Part shown: piece after piece, positions 12,234 to 23,639 of the stretch | Numbering within the stretch: the stretch's first letter is position 1 | Layout of the letters: each line of letters opens with the position of its first letter | NCBI RefSeq assembly: GCF_030864355.1 | Contig: NC_083396.1 | Span: 1,488,001-1,552,000 of the forward strand | DNA length: 64,000 bases | Reading direction: 5' to 3' | Source of the DNA: Cutaneotrichosporon cavernicola | Taxonomy: Eukaryota; Basidiomycota; Tremellomycetes; Trichosporonales; Trichosporonaceae | Notes under the pieces: generated by a model | What the model was told of the DNA's origin: nothing | Database searches by the model: none | Seen by the model: the letters and a program-made list of their open reading frames with translations, nothing else | Translations under genes and position numbers: made by a program

Positions 12234-13978
12234 AGAGAAGGGGAGAGAAGTGGCGTCGGAGCTGCCCGACGAGATTGAGGGACTCGGAGAGTCAGGCCCC
12301 GGCTCGGCCGTGGAGTGCCTGTGGGGCCGGCTTGGGCCTGGGGATGACGGAGGCTATTGTAGGCATTGACACATTTATTCTGCATGTGGTTGAGATGCTG
12401 GCCTGCATGCTGCAGGGGCTCTGGAAGTGGGTTATTTGGTTTTATCGTTTGGAACAGTTGGGGCGTTGAGAGGGAGGGGGAGATGGGGGTTATGTATGGG
12501 CAGATTGCTGAGCACGGTTGAGTCCTTGAGTCCGGGGAGGGGGGGATGCTTGGGCATGTTGAGTGTCTTGGGCATTGCTTGGCTGGAATGGATGACTTTG
12601 GCTTGGACTTGGTTACCCTCATTCCCCACACCTCCGGCGCAGCGATACGATCAAGTGGTTAGCATGGGCCAGGCGGGTTACCTACGACCTCAGCCACGAC
12701 CGTCAGCCTCCCCCGCAAATAACGCAAGACGCCACCCAGAGCTTGTCTCGTTCACTGTAGCCAAGTATCATTTCCGATTCCATGTACTTTACTCCACCCC
12801 ACTTCCAGCCCTCTTGCATCTTGCCTCTTGGCCGTGTTCATCTAGGCAGCGATCGGCCTAGGACTAGCTACCCCACCTATCTGGGTAATGAAATGCCCTC
12901 GTGGTCATGTGCTCGACACATGAACTGTCAACCTGGAACCATGTCCTGTTGTTCGCTATCCTCGCGCCGCTCCCCCACTCCCACGCTCCAGACTATACTA
13001 TCCTGCTGCCCCAAAATTCTTGAAATCAGTACAGAGCCGAACGAGAGACAATGTCAATGCTCGTCCGTGCCCCGCTGTCATTCCATGCATCCTCCGCAGC
13101 CCCGGTCGCAGGACCCAGGTTGCAGGTCGCAGCAAGGGGCAGTCAGCTGACGCCGAGCGCGTTGGGGTTGTTGGGCCATGGGCCGCTTGGACAGGTGATT
13201 TTTCCCTTGTTCCCCACTGAATGTTTGGTGGCAAAGTCGGAAATCGATCCAGGTAATACGCCGAGGTTCCAACCAAACCCCATTTAACATTTAACATTAC
13301 TGTATTAGCTTATTATTGGGTGGCGAGGTATAATCAATATCCAAAGTCCCAGTCGGGTTGAGTGGCTGAACTGTAATGACGCGGGCAATGGAAACCCTTT
13401 CAGCCCCGCCCCACCCAACCCCAGAACCAGAATGAGGGACGGTAGACCATGACACTCGTACGCCTCGGTCCTTCATCCGTTCAACTTCCTCATTAACTCA
13501 TCCTCTATACCTCTACTACCTCTCTCTCCTGCTCATCACTTTGCCTTGCTCCCTTCCCACTTCCCATTTTACTCGACCTCAGCTCATCAGCTTCCCCTCA
13601 TCATCACCACCCCGTCCGCTCCCTCCCACTATCGTTGCCCTCGGCTTTCAGTCGCTTCCGAGTTTCAGCACCGCCGACCCCACAACTTGTTGACCAACCC
13701 ACACCGCCTCGAGCTCTGGCAATCAGTCTCTCGACTCGCGGACACATCTTGATAAACACCTCGAGGCTCGAGGCAGTCGGAGCTCAACCAAGCATCTCTC
13801 TCTCTCCCGCTATCTCTCTCTCTCCTTACAATGTTGAGGTAGCACACGCTCCGCCCCTTACCTCCACAATTGACCCCTCCGCCTACCTAGCCCCTTCGCA
13901 ACACACCTCCCTTCCTTTGCACCTCGCATCCGCATACTTGTCCTCTTGCTCCCATCCCTCCTCCCCTCCCTCTTCGCC
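12234..13978. other. Gene-poor spacer between RPB2 and NEM1-like gene
   Basis: About 1.7 kb. The first 350 bp are G-rich on the plus strand and are probably the RPB2 3' region. The last 450 bp are strongly pyrimidine-rich (CTCTCT runs at 13798-13830) and look like a promoter and leader. Between them only short frames without codon bias were seen. No tRNA or conserved ORF was recognised. Confidence 0.5.
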
Positions 13979-15830
13979 ATGAACTCTCTCTCTCGCCTGG
14001 ATACGTTCATTGCGCGCCTGGCAGGCTCGGGCCTAGGGCCAAAGGGCAAGCTCGCCGCAACCCCATTAGCATCCTCGCATCCTTCGGCTGTTAGTGCCGA
14101 ACCGGGCCCTTCGTCCTTGGCGTCTGGCCACCACATCCCCTTTGCATCATCTGGTCTCTCATCCTCGTCTGTATCTGCATCTCCAGCACGCCGCGCGCGG
14201 AGGCGGAGACGTCGAGTCCCAACCGGCACGAGCATCAAGCTTCCCCCACCCACCACGCCACTGCTTCTTCGCGTAGCACTAGCACTGTGGTCAATCCTTC
14301 TGGCATTCTGGCGCTCGCTCGTTGGCGATACCCGCGCAGTCCGCATCCTGCGTCACAAGCAGCGCGGGTTGCGCGCGTGTGATTCACCGCCTCCCGAACC
14401 CGTCGAGGCGCCATTGCCATCACCCGCATCCTCTGCAACATCGGATATTGTACTCGTTGAAGCGACATCAGATGAAGGCTCCGCGTCCGAAGCCGAGTGG
14501 ATCGACCCCGTGACCCGCGCCGACAGCGCCGTGGGCGACACTAGAGACGAGTCGGCTGTGAGCGAGACCGAACGCAAGGACACGTTCAACCTCTCCCTCC
14601 GCTCCGGGCACAGCAAGGAGACGGTATTGTTCCGCGGCATCCTCGACACCAAGCTCGAGGCTGAGGCCAATCACAAGGTCGAGCACGAGGCCGACATCGG
14701 ACCCCGTCGGGCACGCCTCCTCCCCAACCCTATGACAACGAGCTTGCTTGACCCGAGCGTCCCAGCGGCACCACAGAGACACGCGAGTCCCGCCATCCCA
14801 GCTCCAATCGTCGTCCGGCCACCACACCAGACACCATTCCACCTCCAGAAGACGCTGATCCTCGACCTCGACGAGACTCTCATCCACTCGACATCCCGGC
14901 CAATCGGCAGCTCGAGCTCTGGCGGCGGTATGCTTGGGATTGGGTCTGGATTGTTCGGGCGCCGCGGGCGTCGGGAGGGCCATACGGTCGAGGTGGTGCT
15001 CAATGGCCGCTCGACGACGTACCACGTCTACAAGCGACCATACGTCGATTTCTTCCTCAAGAAGGTGGGTACTGGCAGGGCGCAAGGGCGCAACGGGCGC
15101 AGAGGGGAGAGTGCCCCAGGTGCGGCATGTGACCGAAACGGCGCTCGGCGAAGCGCACTGCTCGCACGGTGCATAACTGCCGAGCGGAGTAGGGCAAGTA
15201 GAGTGTATTGGCGTGCTGAGCTGTGTCGAGCTAAGCAGGCGCTGACTCTAGGTCGCCTCATGGTACACGCTGGTCATCTACACTGCTAGTATGCCCGAGT
15301 ACGCCGACCCAGTCATCGACTGGCTCGACAACGGGCGAGGGCTGTTCGCCAAGCGGTTGTACCGTGAGAGCTGTTTCCTCCAGCCCAGCGGAAGCTACAT
15401 AAAGGACCTCGCTCTCGTTGATCCAGACCTTGGCCGCGTGTGCTTCATGGACAACTCGCCCATCTCGTACAATTGGAACAAGGGTGAGTGCGCGAGCGGC
15501 CAATTGAGGGCATGGGTGGGTGCGCATACCCGCAGACGTGGCACAGCGGTGAAAGAGGAAGCAGCTGGACCAGCTGGACCAGCTATCGCGGCTTGAGTCT
15601 CACTTGCACATGCCACTCGTTGCCGCACCCTGACATTGCCATGTCCACTCTCCATCAACACCTCCACCAGCACATGATCACACATACTGACACCAGCCAA
15701 CGCGCTTCCGATTGAGGGCTGGACCTCGGATCCCAACGACGAGGCGCTGCTTCAGAGCATACCTGTTCTTGACAGCTTGCGATTTGTCACGGACGTGCGA
15801 CACATCCTGGGTATTCGCGGCTTTAATTAG
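13979..15830 (+). CDS. NEM1: NEM1/Dullard-like nuclear envelope phosphatase
   Basis: Exons 13979-15064, 15252-15483 and 15697-15830 give 483 aa. An N-terminal low-complexity region is followed by one hydrophobic segment near residues 95-111, an acidic linker, and a C-terminal HAD-type NIF phosphatase domain. The catalytic motif DLDETLIHS has its two Asp near 296 and 298, and the domain ends in DSLRFVTDVRHILGIRGFN, characteristic of Nem1/CTDNEP1. With Spo7, Nem1 dephosphorylates the phosphatidate phosphatase Pah1 at the ER and nuclear envelope and so sets the balance of phospholipid and triacylglycerol synthesis. A Gly-Ser loop with GLFGRRGRR interrupts the domain after DLDET. The introns are long for this window (187 and 213 nt). 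No SPO7 gene is nearby. Confidence 0.9.
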
Positions 15831-17146
15831 CATGGTACGATTGCATGTAGGATATGGTGTAGGCGTAGGCGGAGGCGGAGGCGTGGTGGGTGCGACATTG
15901 TGACGCAGTTTAGGCGCGAGACAGGCCAAAGTGCGTCATTGTAAACGTCGCCTTATCTGTTCAATCTGTTTGCGGCGGCAAGCTCACTCCAAAGGTCGAC
16001 TGTTGGCGGAGATGCCTCCCTCTGTCCTCTGTCCTCGGTCTCGGTCTCGCTCTCCTGCGATGACTGCCAGTAACAAGACATGTAATGAAACTAACCACTT
16101 GTGCCTGTCCCTGGCTAAGAAAAGCTATTCACTTGCCCAATCTAAGCAGGTGTCCTTGAAACTTACGAGAGACCAGGTACAGCCCGTACCTCACTAACCA
16201 CCCCTTTCACAATGGACCAAATCTCAACTGCCACGCGCGAGGTATACTGTACAATAGCGTACATGACCATGATCTCACAACGTCGTATCGTACTCACTCA
16301 CTCACTCAAGCTCTCGCTACTCGTCCCTTTTCGCCTTGGCGGCGTTCGCGTCCGCCCCATCCGTCAACAGGCGCGCCTCGAAACTCCCCGCCGCACCCAC
16401 CGTCTTCTACAAACACCTCTATCAATTTCATCCATAACCGTCGCACCCTCGACATGACGCTGGACAATCAGAGCTCAGAGTACTGCATGTACAGTAACGG
16501 CGTTCCTCACATCCACAGAGTACTACATGTACAGTAACGGCGTTCCTCGCTAGCTCGTCGTCCAGCGCAAAGCTCTGCCTGCTTCTCGGCATAACTGGAG
16601 GGCAAGTACCCAAGTTTCAAGTCGTCGCCGTCGCCGTCGCCAACGGATTACCATCGTATTCGAATATGATCCTCGAGACATCCTCGAGACTTGGTTGATC
16701 GTCACCCGGCCGGCATCCTCGTCCCGCTAAATGGTGGCCGCATGCTGTGCATCGTCCTGTCGCCACATGGAGCATGTGAGCCACGACCACGCATCGATGG
16801 CGTCGACTCAGACAGCATACCCATTGTACTGGAAAGTAGAGTTGTATACATGTACGCCGGCAAGGGGAAAATGTGAGGGATGTAGAAATGAGAGTTGGCG
16901 GCCTGGCGGATAGATGGGACCTTGTGCCTAGTGACGGACACCTTGGCAACAGCGACGGCGGCGGGCACTTGTCCTGTCCTCGTCCCTCGTCCCTCGTCCT
17001 CGTCCTCGTGAACTAGCCCGATTCGTTGGACTTTGAGTTTGGCGGTGAGGTGAGCTCTCACGAATGTGCATGTACAAGCACATCAAACACATGACATCTA
17101 TTATCCCTCTCTCTTTTTTCTTTCACTCATTCTTGTGATCATTTCA
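15831..17146. other. Spacer before the accessory block
   Basis: About 1.3 kb without a convincing gene. It contains a short direct repeat (16476-16548, listed separately), a run of CGTCC-rich sequence near 16980-17005 and scattered short frames. Composition is less GC-rich than in the neighbouring genes. Confidence 0.45.
16476..16548. repeat. Tandem duplication, 40-bp unit
   Basis: A stretch beginning CAGAGTACTGCATGTACAG and ending GGCGTTCCTC occurs twice with a 40-bp period; the second copy matches over 33 bases with one difference (TACTGC versus TACTAC). The core CATGTACAG is partly palindromic. It lies in noncoding sequence; no function can be assigned. Confidence 0.7.
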
Positions 17147-17718
17147 ATGCTGTCAATCGTCCTGGCGTTTGCGGTGGCCGCCGCACAAGTCTCCCCATTT
17201 CCCCCATCCGAACCAGTACCATCTGGCATGTCCACCCCAGGCCCGCCACCAACCGGTTTAACTACAATAACCGTCACCCGCGTCATCTCAGGCTACCGGT
17301 TTGGTGGGGGCGACAAGACGCAGCCGTACACGCGCACCGAGACCGCCACGGAAACATATTCCAACGGCGTGCTACTCCAACCCCCCTCGCCTGGACCGGG
17401 GGTAAATGTCGCGGCGATTGTCGGGGTTGTCTGTGGGTTAGCAGGCTTGATTACAGGCTTGGCAATATGGTATTTCCTCGTGAGTGACAACAAAGGATAG
17501 GGTTTGACATAAAGCGACGCCGCACCGAACGAAGATGGGCAGAATACGAGACAGATAGCCAACTCGAGCTCGAGCGACCAACATACAGCGCAGACAAGAC
17601 GGACCTGGCAACAGTCGCCACGCTCCCATCAGTTGAGAGTCCACCGCCGGCATACAGTGGACGGGGACGAACGGTACGAAAGCCAAGTGCAAGTGCAAGT
17701 GGAAAAGGGCATTTGTAG
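17147..17718 (+). CDS. Small single-pass membrane protein with cytoplasmic PPAY motif
   Basis: Exons 17147-17479 and 17515-17718 with a 35-nt intron at phase 0 give 178 aa. Residues 1-16 form a signal peptide (MLSIVLAFAVAAAQ). A Pro/Ser/Thr-rich outer region of about 75 residues follows, with a TVTRVISGY and TETATETY style typical of fungal surface mucin-like stalks. The transmembrane segment (VAAIVGVVCGLAGLITGLAIW) is at about 88-110. The intron falls exactly after it. The tail starts with RRR and contains SPPPAYSG, a PPxY ligand for WW domains. No known family was recognised. An orientation with the tail in the cytosol is inferred from the signal peptide and the positive-inside rule. Possible roles are adaptor or cargo of an Rsp5-type ubiquitin ligase, or a wall sensor. 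Confidence 0.65.
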
Positions 17719-18829
17719 GGCGAGTAGTGTACCTCTTTACTGGATCGGGATCGATCCGAGCCGCCAAATCATAAGTACCAAGTTCATGTTGCATGTGATA
17801 GAGCAAAGCCAGACTGTAATGAATAGAGTGAGACCGATTGGCGTGCCTTCATCATTCTCCCGCGACCTTGTATCTTGACGACGGAAGGCATATTGCAGTA
17901 GCATGTTTTAGCTAGCTAGGTATAGCCATTCGGAGCGCTGCATGACACGTTCATTATCGCCTTCATCGCCGCGGCGGTGGCGGCGAGTACCCGAGCGCCA
18001 CCATCTCCACAAACGCCAGTGCAACCCGACACTTTCAAGGTTTCAGCGGCTGGGACGTGCTGGGACGTGCTCTCGGACGCCACAAGAGATTATCGCCAAG
18101 CCACCGCCTGGGCGCTACTTGCGACGACTACCGCCTGGGCTACTTGCGACGACTACCACGCGCGCGATCTCGGCCAAGACGCAACAGGCGGCGGGCGTTC
18201 CTCACCATGTTTACATACGTATTCGAGGGAATCCACATTCACGGCCACAGCTCGGTGAATGGGGGCGCTTGTGTGGTGGCTTTGTCTTCGGGTGCGTGTG
18301 TGGTGGCTTTGTTTTCAGGTGCGTATGTCGTGGGATGGGCTGGCGTACCGGAGGGCACGGGACAGGCTTGGGAGGGGGAGAAACTTTAACTTAATGGTAG
18401 AGTTGCTGTCTTTGAAACAGGTCTCGCGCCAGAAAGTCTCGCGCCAGTCGGCGTCCACGCTTGCGACCAAGTCGAAAGAACGCTATGTGTGGTCGGTCCT
18501 GATACAATCCAATCGCCCGGCTGGATAGGGGGTTGAATCGGCAGGAGATCGGAGAGGCGTACGTTGGCTGGTTTGTACCTGCGAGGGTGGCTGTAGATGT
18601 GCAGCTTGAGTGGGAGAGCTAGCGGAGAGGGGGCTAGAGGGCGAAGCGCACAAGGCGAAGCGCGCCGTCGACGTGAGAGAACCGGTCGTCGTTCCAGAAG
18701 ATTCTTTCAATGTCTGCGAGCGGGCAGTCAGTCTGTACCAGCACCAGATCTCCTCCATCGGAGAGTTCTAAACCTAAGCCTCACCTCCGAGATTGCGACG
18801 CCCCGTTTAGGTGCATTATAACACCAGGT
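17719..18829. other. Spacer with short degraded-looking frames
   Basis: About 1.1 kb. Near 17942-18258 one plus frame reads a hydrophobic stretch then Pro-rich residues, like a signal peptide and stalk, but it has no ATG in that frame. The sequence GTGTGGTGGCTTTG occurs twice near 18270-18310. An exon-like frame on the minus strand (18637-18780) is listed separately. No intact gene was recognised. Confidence 0.4.
18637..18780 (-). other. Orphan exon-like frame
   Basis: On the minus strand 48 codons are open between a TGA at 18781 and a TAG at 18634. The translation (LSDGGDLVLVQTDCPLAD, then IERIFWNDDRFSHVDGALR) has the residue mix of a folded or tail region of a real protein rather than of random frame. 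There is no ATG, and no clean acceptor was found upstream. It could be a last exon of an unrecognised gene or a relic. Confidence 0.25.
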
Positions 18830-19108
18830 ATGCAATGCCACGTGCCCAAGTCAGCAGAGTGAGTGTCCGTTCCGACCATGTCACCGACTCGACGTAGACA
18901 GCCTTGTCCATCCTCCCTCCACAGCAACTACTTCCTCCCGCCGTCGTACATAAGTGCCGGCGCGTTCATCGGCACAACCTCCATCGCCCCGCTTGCCGTG
19001 AACGCCCCACCACTCCCCGAGTCCTGGTACCCTGCTGTGGAGTCAAAGCCCGTCAACCCTTCCGCAGGCCCCTGTTTCCCTTGCGCAGATGTGCCGGAGA
19101 GGTCGTAA
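18830..19108 (+). CDS. Hypothetical 70-aa protein with PPSY motif
   Basis: Proposed exons 18830-18858 and 18925-19108 (intron 66 nt, GTGAGT donor, CTCCACAG acceptor) give 70 aa. The first exon codes MQCHVPKSA. The second contains NYFLPPSYISAGAFIG, a PPxY-type motif, and ends with a CFPCADVPERS tail with two Cys. No membrane segment is clear. The gene model is weak: it rests on in-frame splicing and on resemblance to neighbouring PPxY proteins. An alternative is a single-exon reading from an ATG at 18878. Confidence 0.3.
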
Positions 19109-20279
19109 GTTGGGGAAGAGCGGCGGCGGGCTTGTGTGGCTGCGGCCGCGAGGTGGGAGGTCGTCTTGGGTGGCGAAACGCCGAGTGAGGACGCGAGGCC
19201 ATCGCCGGCCGTCAGGACGTCTTGTGTCGGGTCTGGGCGGGGGGTTTGGGAGGAGGTGCGTGAGTGTGTCGATGATTGGGGCTGGGGCTGGGTCTGGCAA
19301 GGGCGGGATGGCGAGCCACTGCGGAATGGCGACGACTGGCGTTCGCGCGGCGGCGAGGGACGCTGGGTAACCTTACGTCAGCTCGTTTGGTAAAACTCGA
19401 CGTACTTGAGTCTGGGATGTGCGGCGCTCCGACATGGTTTGGTTGTATACCGACTTTGCGATGAAGATGAGAGAAGAGGAGTTGTTGAATGACACGTCGG
19501 TAATAAGTAGTGTTGACATGTTCAGGATACTCAGGATGTTCAGGATGTCCAAGCGGTCCAAATTATCGGCTTCCGCAGCAGTAACAACACAAACTCACAA
19601 GCTTGACCGTTCATTTCAAGCTTGCAGTTACCCTCCAACCTCCAACACAAGCAACACAAGTATGCATCTAGCTGCGGGTTTGATAGTTGATCTCGGGTCG
19701 ATCATAAACGTTCACGCGCGACAGTGCAAGCCAAAACAGGCATCAGCTATCAACACGTTTTTGATCGGTCCGAGATTGAGGCGCACATTCCGGGGTCCTC
19801 GTCTTGGGGTTCACCCCCGTTATTATACTGCGTATTACACTGCGTATTACACTGCGTATTACACTGCGGCAAAGACCCGATGACAAGCTGACTTGCGCTG
19901 CTGTTCGCAAGTGCTCGTCTGCGCAGCGCAAGAATGTATCTCTGATAGATGACGCATGTCACGTGTCTCACTCCTCCTCGCCACGTGAGCAGATAAACAA
20001 CTGCGGTGCTGCGGTCCTGAGGATGGCGGTGTTGGCGTTCTGCGCCGATACGCACGACCCAAGAGATACCATCATATCATACAGCTTTTGAGCCTGAGAC
20101 GAGTCTGTAACAATGCGTTTGAGATGGATATGTCAGACCGCTCCAATGGCAGAGCACACAAGCCTATACATCTGCACTGAGCACTGAGAGGGGGGGAGGA
20201 GTAACTCGCGACCTCACCATTATTACAATATTACATTTACACGAGCATACGAGCTCTAAATTCGCATGTACCAACCACA
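19109..20279. other. Spacer with short tandem repeat
   Basis: About 1.2 kb. The first 250 bp are GC-rich, the rest is more AT-rich than the genes around it. The only clear structure is the 12-bp tandem repeat at 19821-19868. No supported gene. Confidence 0.45.
19821..19868. repeat. Four tandem copies of a 12-bp unit (TATTACACTGCG)
   Basis: Four head-to-tail copies; the first has one change (TATTATACTGCG). Noncoding minisatellite-like array, too short and without spacers to be anything like a CRISPR. Copy number probably varies among strains. Confidence 0.8.
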
Positions 20280-20846
20280 TCACGGAAGAGCCGTCGAGGT
20301 GTACTTTGGCGGTGCGACATCCGCGATATCCCTCTCGACGAGCGACACGTCGATGGCTTGTGCGCCAGGCTCCACTTGGCGCGAGTAGGCTGGCAACTCG
20401 GGGTCGCCGTCCTCGGTGCGGGTAACGGCAGTGACGCTAGGGGAGGTGACCATGGGCAGCGCTCCAGAGTGGGGGTGTACGCGTTGGAGTCTTTGCTCTC
20501 GGCGCTCGGCCTCGCGAGTATGGCGCTGCTGTCAGCCAAGTACAAGTACTTTGAGACTCACTATTCCGCATTGAGTGACATTGCTGAGGAAACGTAGGAG
20601 GAGAAATATGAAAAAGAGGATGCCGAACGCGATCAGTGGGCCCGCCACGACTGAGAATTGTACCTCGTACCTCTTGACGAGGAAGCGGGTCCCGGACGAG
20701 TTTGAGACTGCCGGGTAGGCGATGATGGGCCGTGTGCTGGGGCGCGAAACGGAGATGGTGGGTGGAGTTGTGACGTGGGGGTTGGGGAGGGGAATTGCAG
20801 CTGCGAGCGTGGCAGTGGCAAACAATAGCGCGAGTGTGTATCTCAT
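20280..20846 (-). CDS. Small single-pass membrane protein with PPKY and LPAY motifs
   Basis: Minus-strand exons 20846-20562 and 20528-20280 with a 33-nt intron at phase 0 give 177 aa. The protein has a signal peptide (MRYTLALLFATATLAAA), an outer region of about 55 residues and a transmembrane segment (VAGPLIAFGILFFIFLLLRF) at about 65-86. The intron lies about ten codons after the membrane segment, and the second exon opens with a basic stretch (QRHTREAERREQR). The tail carries DPELPAYSRQ and, close to the C-terminus, DVAPPKYTST, a canonical PPxY. Architecture matches the proteins at 17147 and 22236 but sequence similarity is low. No known family was recognised. A role as ubiquitin-ligase adaptor or surface receptor is inferred only. 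Confidence 0.65.
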
Positions 20847-22235
20847 TGTGGTTGGTGTGTCGATCTCTGAGATGAGATGGATGATGAGGCATGTATATCA
20901 ATCAGTGACGACGCGGGGGCCCCTTGAGGCCGTTGAGCCGTTGAGCCGTGAACGCGTTGACAACAGTCCCTTCGGAGAATCGCGGACGCTACGAGACGGA
21001 GATCAACAATCTCCCATACTATTCTTGGCATTTGCAGCTGCAGCGCTGTAGCGTAGCGATGGCGGTTGCCGAGCTACGCGAGCGATTTGGTTTGGATCCT
21101 AGACATGCTGCCAAGCCATGACGACATGGCTGTTTGCTGTTTCCAAGGCCGCATACCTTGTCAACTGTCGCAACACGTTCGCAATCCAGACAACATACAC
21201 AATCCCAATGCCAAGGCATAGCCGTCTCTGCATGCTGTGCACTCCAACACCCAAACGGCGTCATAATCCTCGATTCCCCGACCCGTCGCATGCGATGACG
21301 CTCTTTATGCATTCCTACATCCCGGTCTTTCCGGCTGACGTCCATCGCCCCGGCAAGCGCGACACGGCTGGAACCACCTCCGTCCGTGGGCTATCTCGTT
21401 GGTGTAAGGTAATTTGGCGGTTTGTCTGATTGGGATTGACAACGGCGGGTGAAGATATCCCCCTCGCCGTTATCCATGGCAGTGAGCGGGTCCGTTGACG
21501 CAACCAAGAGGGTAGGAATACCCAAGGAATAGCCGCGTCGCTGGCAAATGCGTCGTAAACACCGCCGACAGCTGACAAGCTTGTTTTGGACACGAATTCC
21601 CGCTTTCGCCAGAGTTGCTTTTGGAACACACGGGAATACCGCACCCAGTAAGCTTCGCAAGCAAGCTTGTGGAGTTGGTGACTTGTTCATTATCAAACCC
21701 CTCTCGGCCCCTCACCACCCTTGGCCACAGCCCTCTAATCTGACTGAGGCCTTTGTCTAGGTACTTTGGCTGTCTAGTACTTTGGCTGTCAACTCGGGCC
21801 GTACGGAGATTGCGCAAACCCGATGGGGACTCCTGGGTCTTGAAAGGACGTGCCTCTGCGATAGGGTCTTTGGAAGCGGTGTTGGTTGGTTGGTCTTGTT
21901 TTTACGCCAGCCACACTTTAAAGCGACCATTTTCACTGGAAACGAGCGGAAACAGGCATGAATAGCCATGAGTCAGGCAGGGTTGACGCAGGCCCTGGGC
22001 TTGGGGTCAGCTGTTGTTACGACACAGGCACCAACCTGTCCGACATGCAACACTCGTGCCGTGTACTGCTGTGTACTCGACTTAAACTCGTCGTCGCAAT
22101 CGTGCCTCACTGTCTGGACAATAGACAAGGTAGCACAAATCTCACAGACGAGAATGACTCAAACACAGGGGCAGTTACACTAGCAGTTACACTACAAAGC
22201 AGCAACTGCCACCTGTGGCTTGATCATCACCCACC
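20847..22235. other. Spacer between two small membrane protein genes
   Basis: About 1.4 kb containing the upstream regions of two divergent genes. Several frames of 100-115 codons are open on either strand (for example 21118-21429 plus and 21470-21817 minus), but they lack family features and consistent third-position GC. No gene is called. Confidence 0.4.
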
Positions 22236-22729
22236 ATGCCTGTAATACGTCTTACCAAACGCTCCAGCGAAGGGAGCGTGGCGCTCATCGCCGCTGCGGT
22301 CGTCTCGTGTGTCGCGGCGGCGCTGTTGACCCTCGGTGGACTGTGGTTCTACCACCGCTGGCTGGTGAGCCGTTTCAAATCGACTTTCTTGCTCTCTTCC
22401 ACTGACCCCAGCGACGAAAGCGAGAACAAGCCGCCCTCGAAGCCCTCGACAAGGTATCTCCCGCCTCGTCCCAGCCCTCACCCTCAAACTACCCACCCCC
22501 ACCTGCCTACCCCCCGCTGCGGGCACCACGACGCGCCCGCCGCCCACTGATCACCAAACCCAGCATCCCCGACCTCCCCCGCATCAGCGAGGAGCGCATG
22601 TCCATGGCGAGCGTGACTCCAAGTGTACAGTCCCGCCCTTCTACCTTTGTGAGCCTGGGACAGCAGGGCCAGCTATGGAGCACCGCAGTGGCGCAGGAAA
22701 AGGAGACAGAGGAAGTCATGGGCTCCTGA
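22236..22729 (+). CDS. Small single-pass membrane protein with PPPPAY motif
   Basis: Exons 22236-22364 and 22412-22729, intron 47 nt at phase 0, give 148 aa. The N-terminus is short and basic, without a cleavable signal, followed by a transmembrane segment at about 15-40 (VALIAAAVVSCVAAALLTLGGLWF). The intron lies immediately after YHRWL, and exon 2 begins RRKREQ, as in the neighbouring genes. The tail contains SNYPPPPAYPPLR, a PPxY motif in a proline run, and then a Ser-rich stretch (SVQSRPSTFVSLG) likely to be phosphorylated. The short outer part suggests a signal-anchor protein. No known family. Shared exon layout with 17147, 20280 and 23040 suggests a common origin or a common selective design. 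Confidence 0.65.
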
Positions 22730-23039
22730 GGCCCTCCACTTGGTCTTGGGCAGGATATCAAGCTTCATTCCGTCTTTTATCCTGTTCGGCACCCTGCTTG
22801 CCACCAGCCATCTTCCGAGGCGTTCGGCATATGCACGCGACCCAGCCGTCTCGGCACGGAGACGGGTCGATTGTAGTACTGTACAAGTGTATAATAGTGA
22901 TGCGATGCATCCTGTAGTTATCCCTCTCCCCAGATCGTTGCTTCCAGACGTACACAGACATCGTCCACACATACACTCAAGTCCGATCGCGTATCTGACG
23001 ATCACACAAGCTTGCTCTCCCTCACACCATTCCGCCACA
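22730..23039. promoter_or_regulatory. Upstream region of the 73-aa membrane protein gene
   Basis: 310 bp between two genes on the same strand. The distal part is probably the 3' region of the preceding gene, and the proximal part is the promoter of the next. No TATA box at a fixed distance was identified. Confidence 0.3.
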
Positions 23040-23310
23040 ATGGCCTTTTCCTGGGCCGTCGCTCTCTGCCTCCTCGCCATCACAATCTTCATTGTCTCTG
23101 TGATGACGGCGATACGCTACATCGTGAGTGCTCACTATCATGGCGCCCACAACCAACCCCCTCTGACACCAGGTGCTCGCCCGCCAGCGTCGTCGAGAGG
23201 CAGCCATGCCCAACATGCTCGCTTTGCCCTCCTCGTCGAGCCTTTCTTCACAGTCAACACTCGTCAGTGCAGACGCACCCCTCCTGCCCAAAAAGCCCGA
23301 GCCCGTCTAG
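23040..23310 (+). CDS. Very small membrane protein (73 aa) of the same architecture, no PPxY
   Basis: Exons 23040-23123 and 23173-23310 with a 49-nt intron at phase 0. Almost all of exon 1 is the membrane segment (WAVALCLLAITIFIVSVMTAI). Exon 2 starts VLARQRRREA, again a basic stop-transfer just after the splice, then a Ser-rich tail ending KKPEPV. There is no PPxY, which makes it the odd member of the local set. The ATG has a favourable ACAATGG context. Unrecognised family. Confidence 0.5.
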
Positions 23311-23639
23311 CCGACGTGTCCTGGACGCCAAAGAGGAACAATGCTACCCGGCGGCGTGGCTCGTGCCGTTGTTCAAATCCATCGATGTATACAAGCTCAG
23401 AAGAACACACCTGCAACACGTTATTCATATCTACTGATACACATATGACATTCGCCTCACCCATCACACTTCTGAATTGACTCCCATGGTCTTGGAATCA
23501 TCACCGCGTTTGTGATAGTCAGGGACGACAGAACAGCCACGGTGACATTGTGGCGTTCTGGACCTGCTGCTAATCTCCAAATCAGCCTTCTCAGCCTTCT
23601 CGGGCTAGGGCTAATGCACGCCAAAGTACCTTTTGGGGG

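Noticed and set aside
19821..19868. Repeated GCGTATTACACT as operator sites
   Set aside because: Strict head-to-tail 12-bp period without conserved gene nearby; better explained as a minisatellite.
21470..21817. 115-codon minus frame between the small membrane protein genes
   Set aside because: No hydrophobic segment, no PPxY and no coding bias; overlapping plus frames are equally open.
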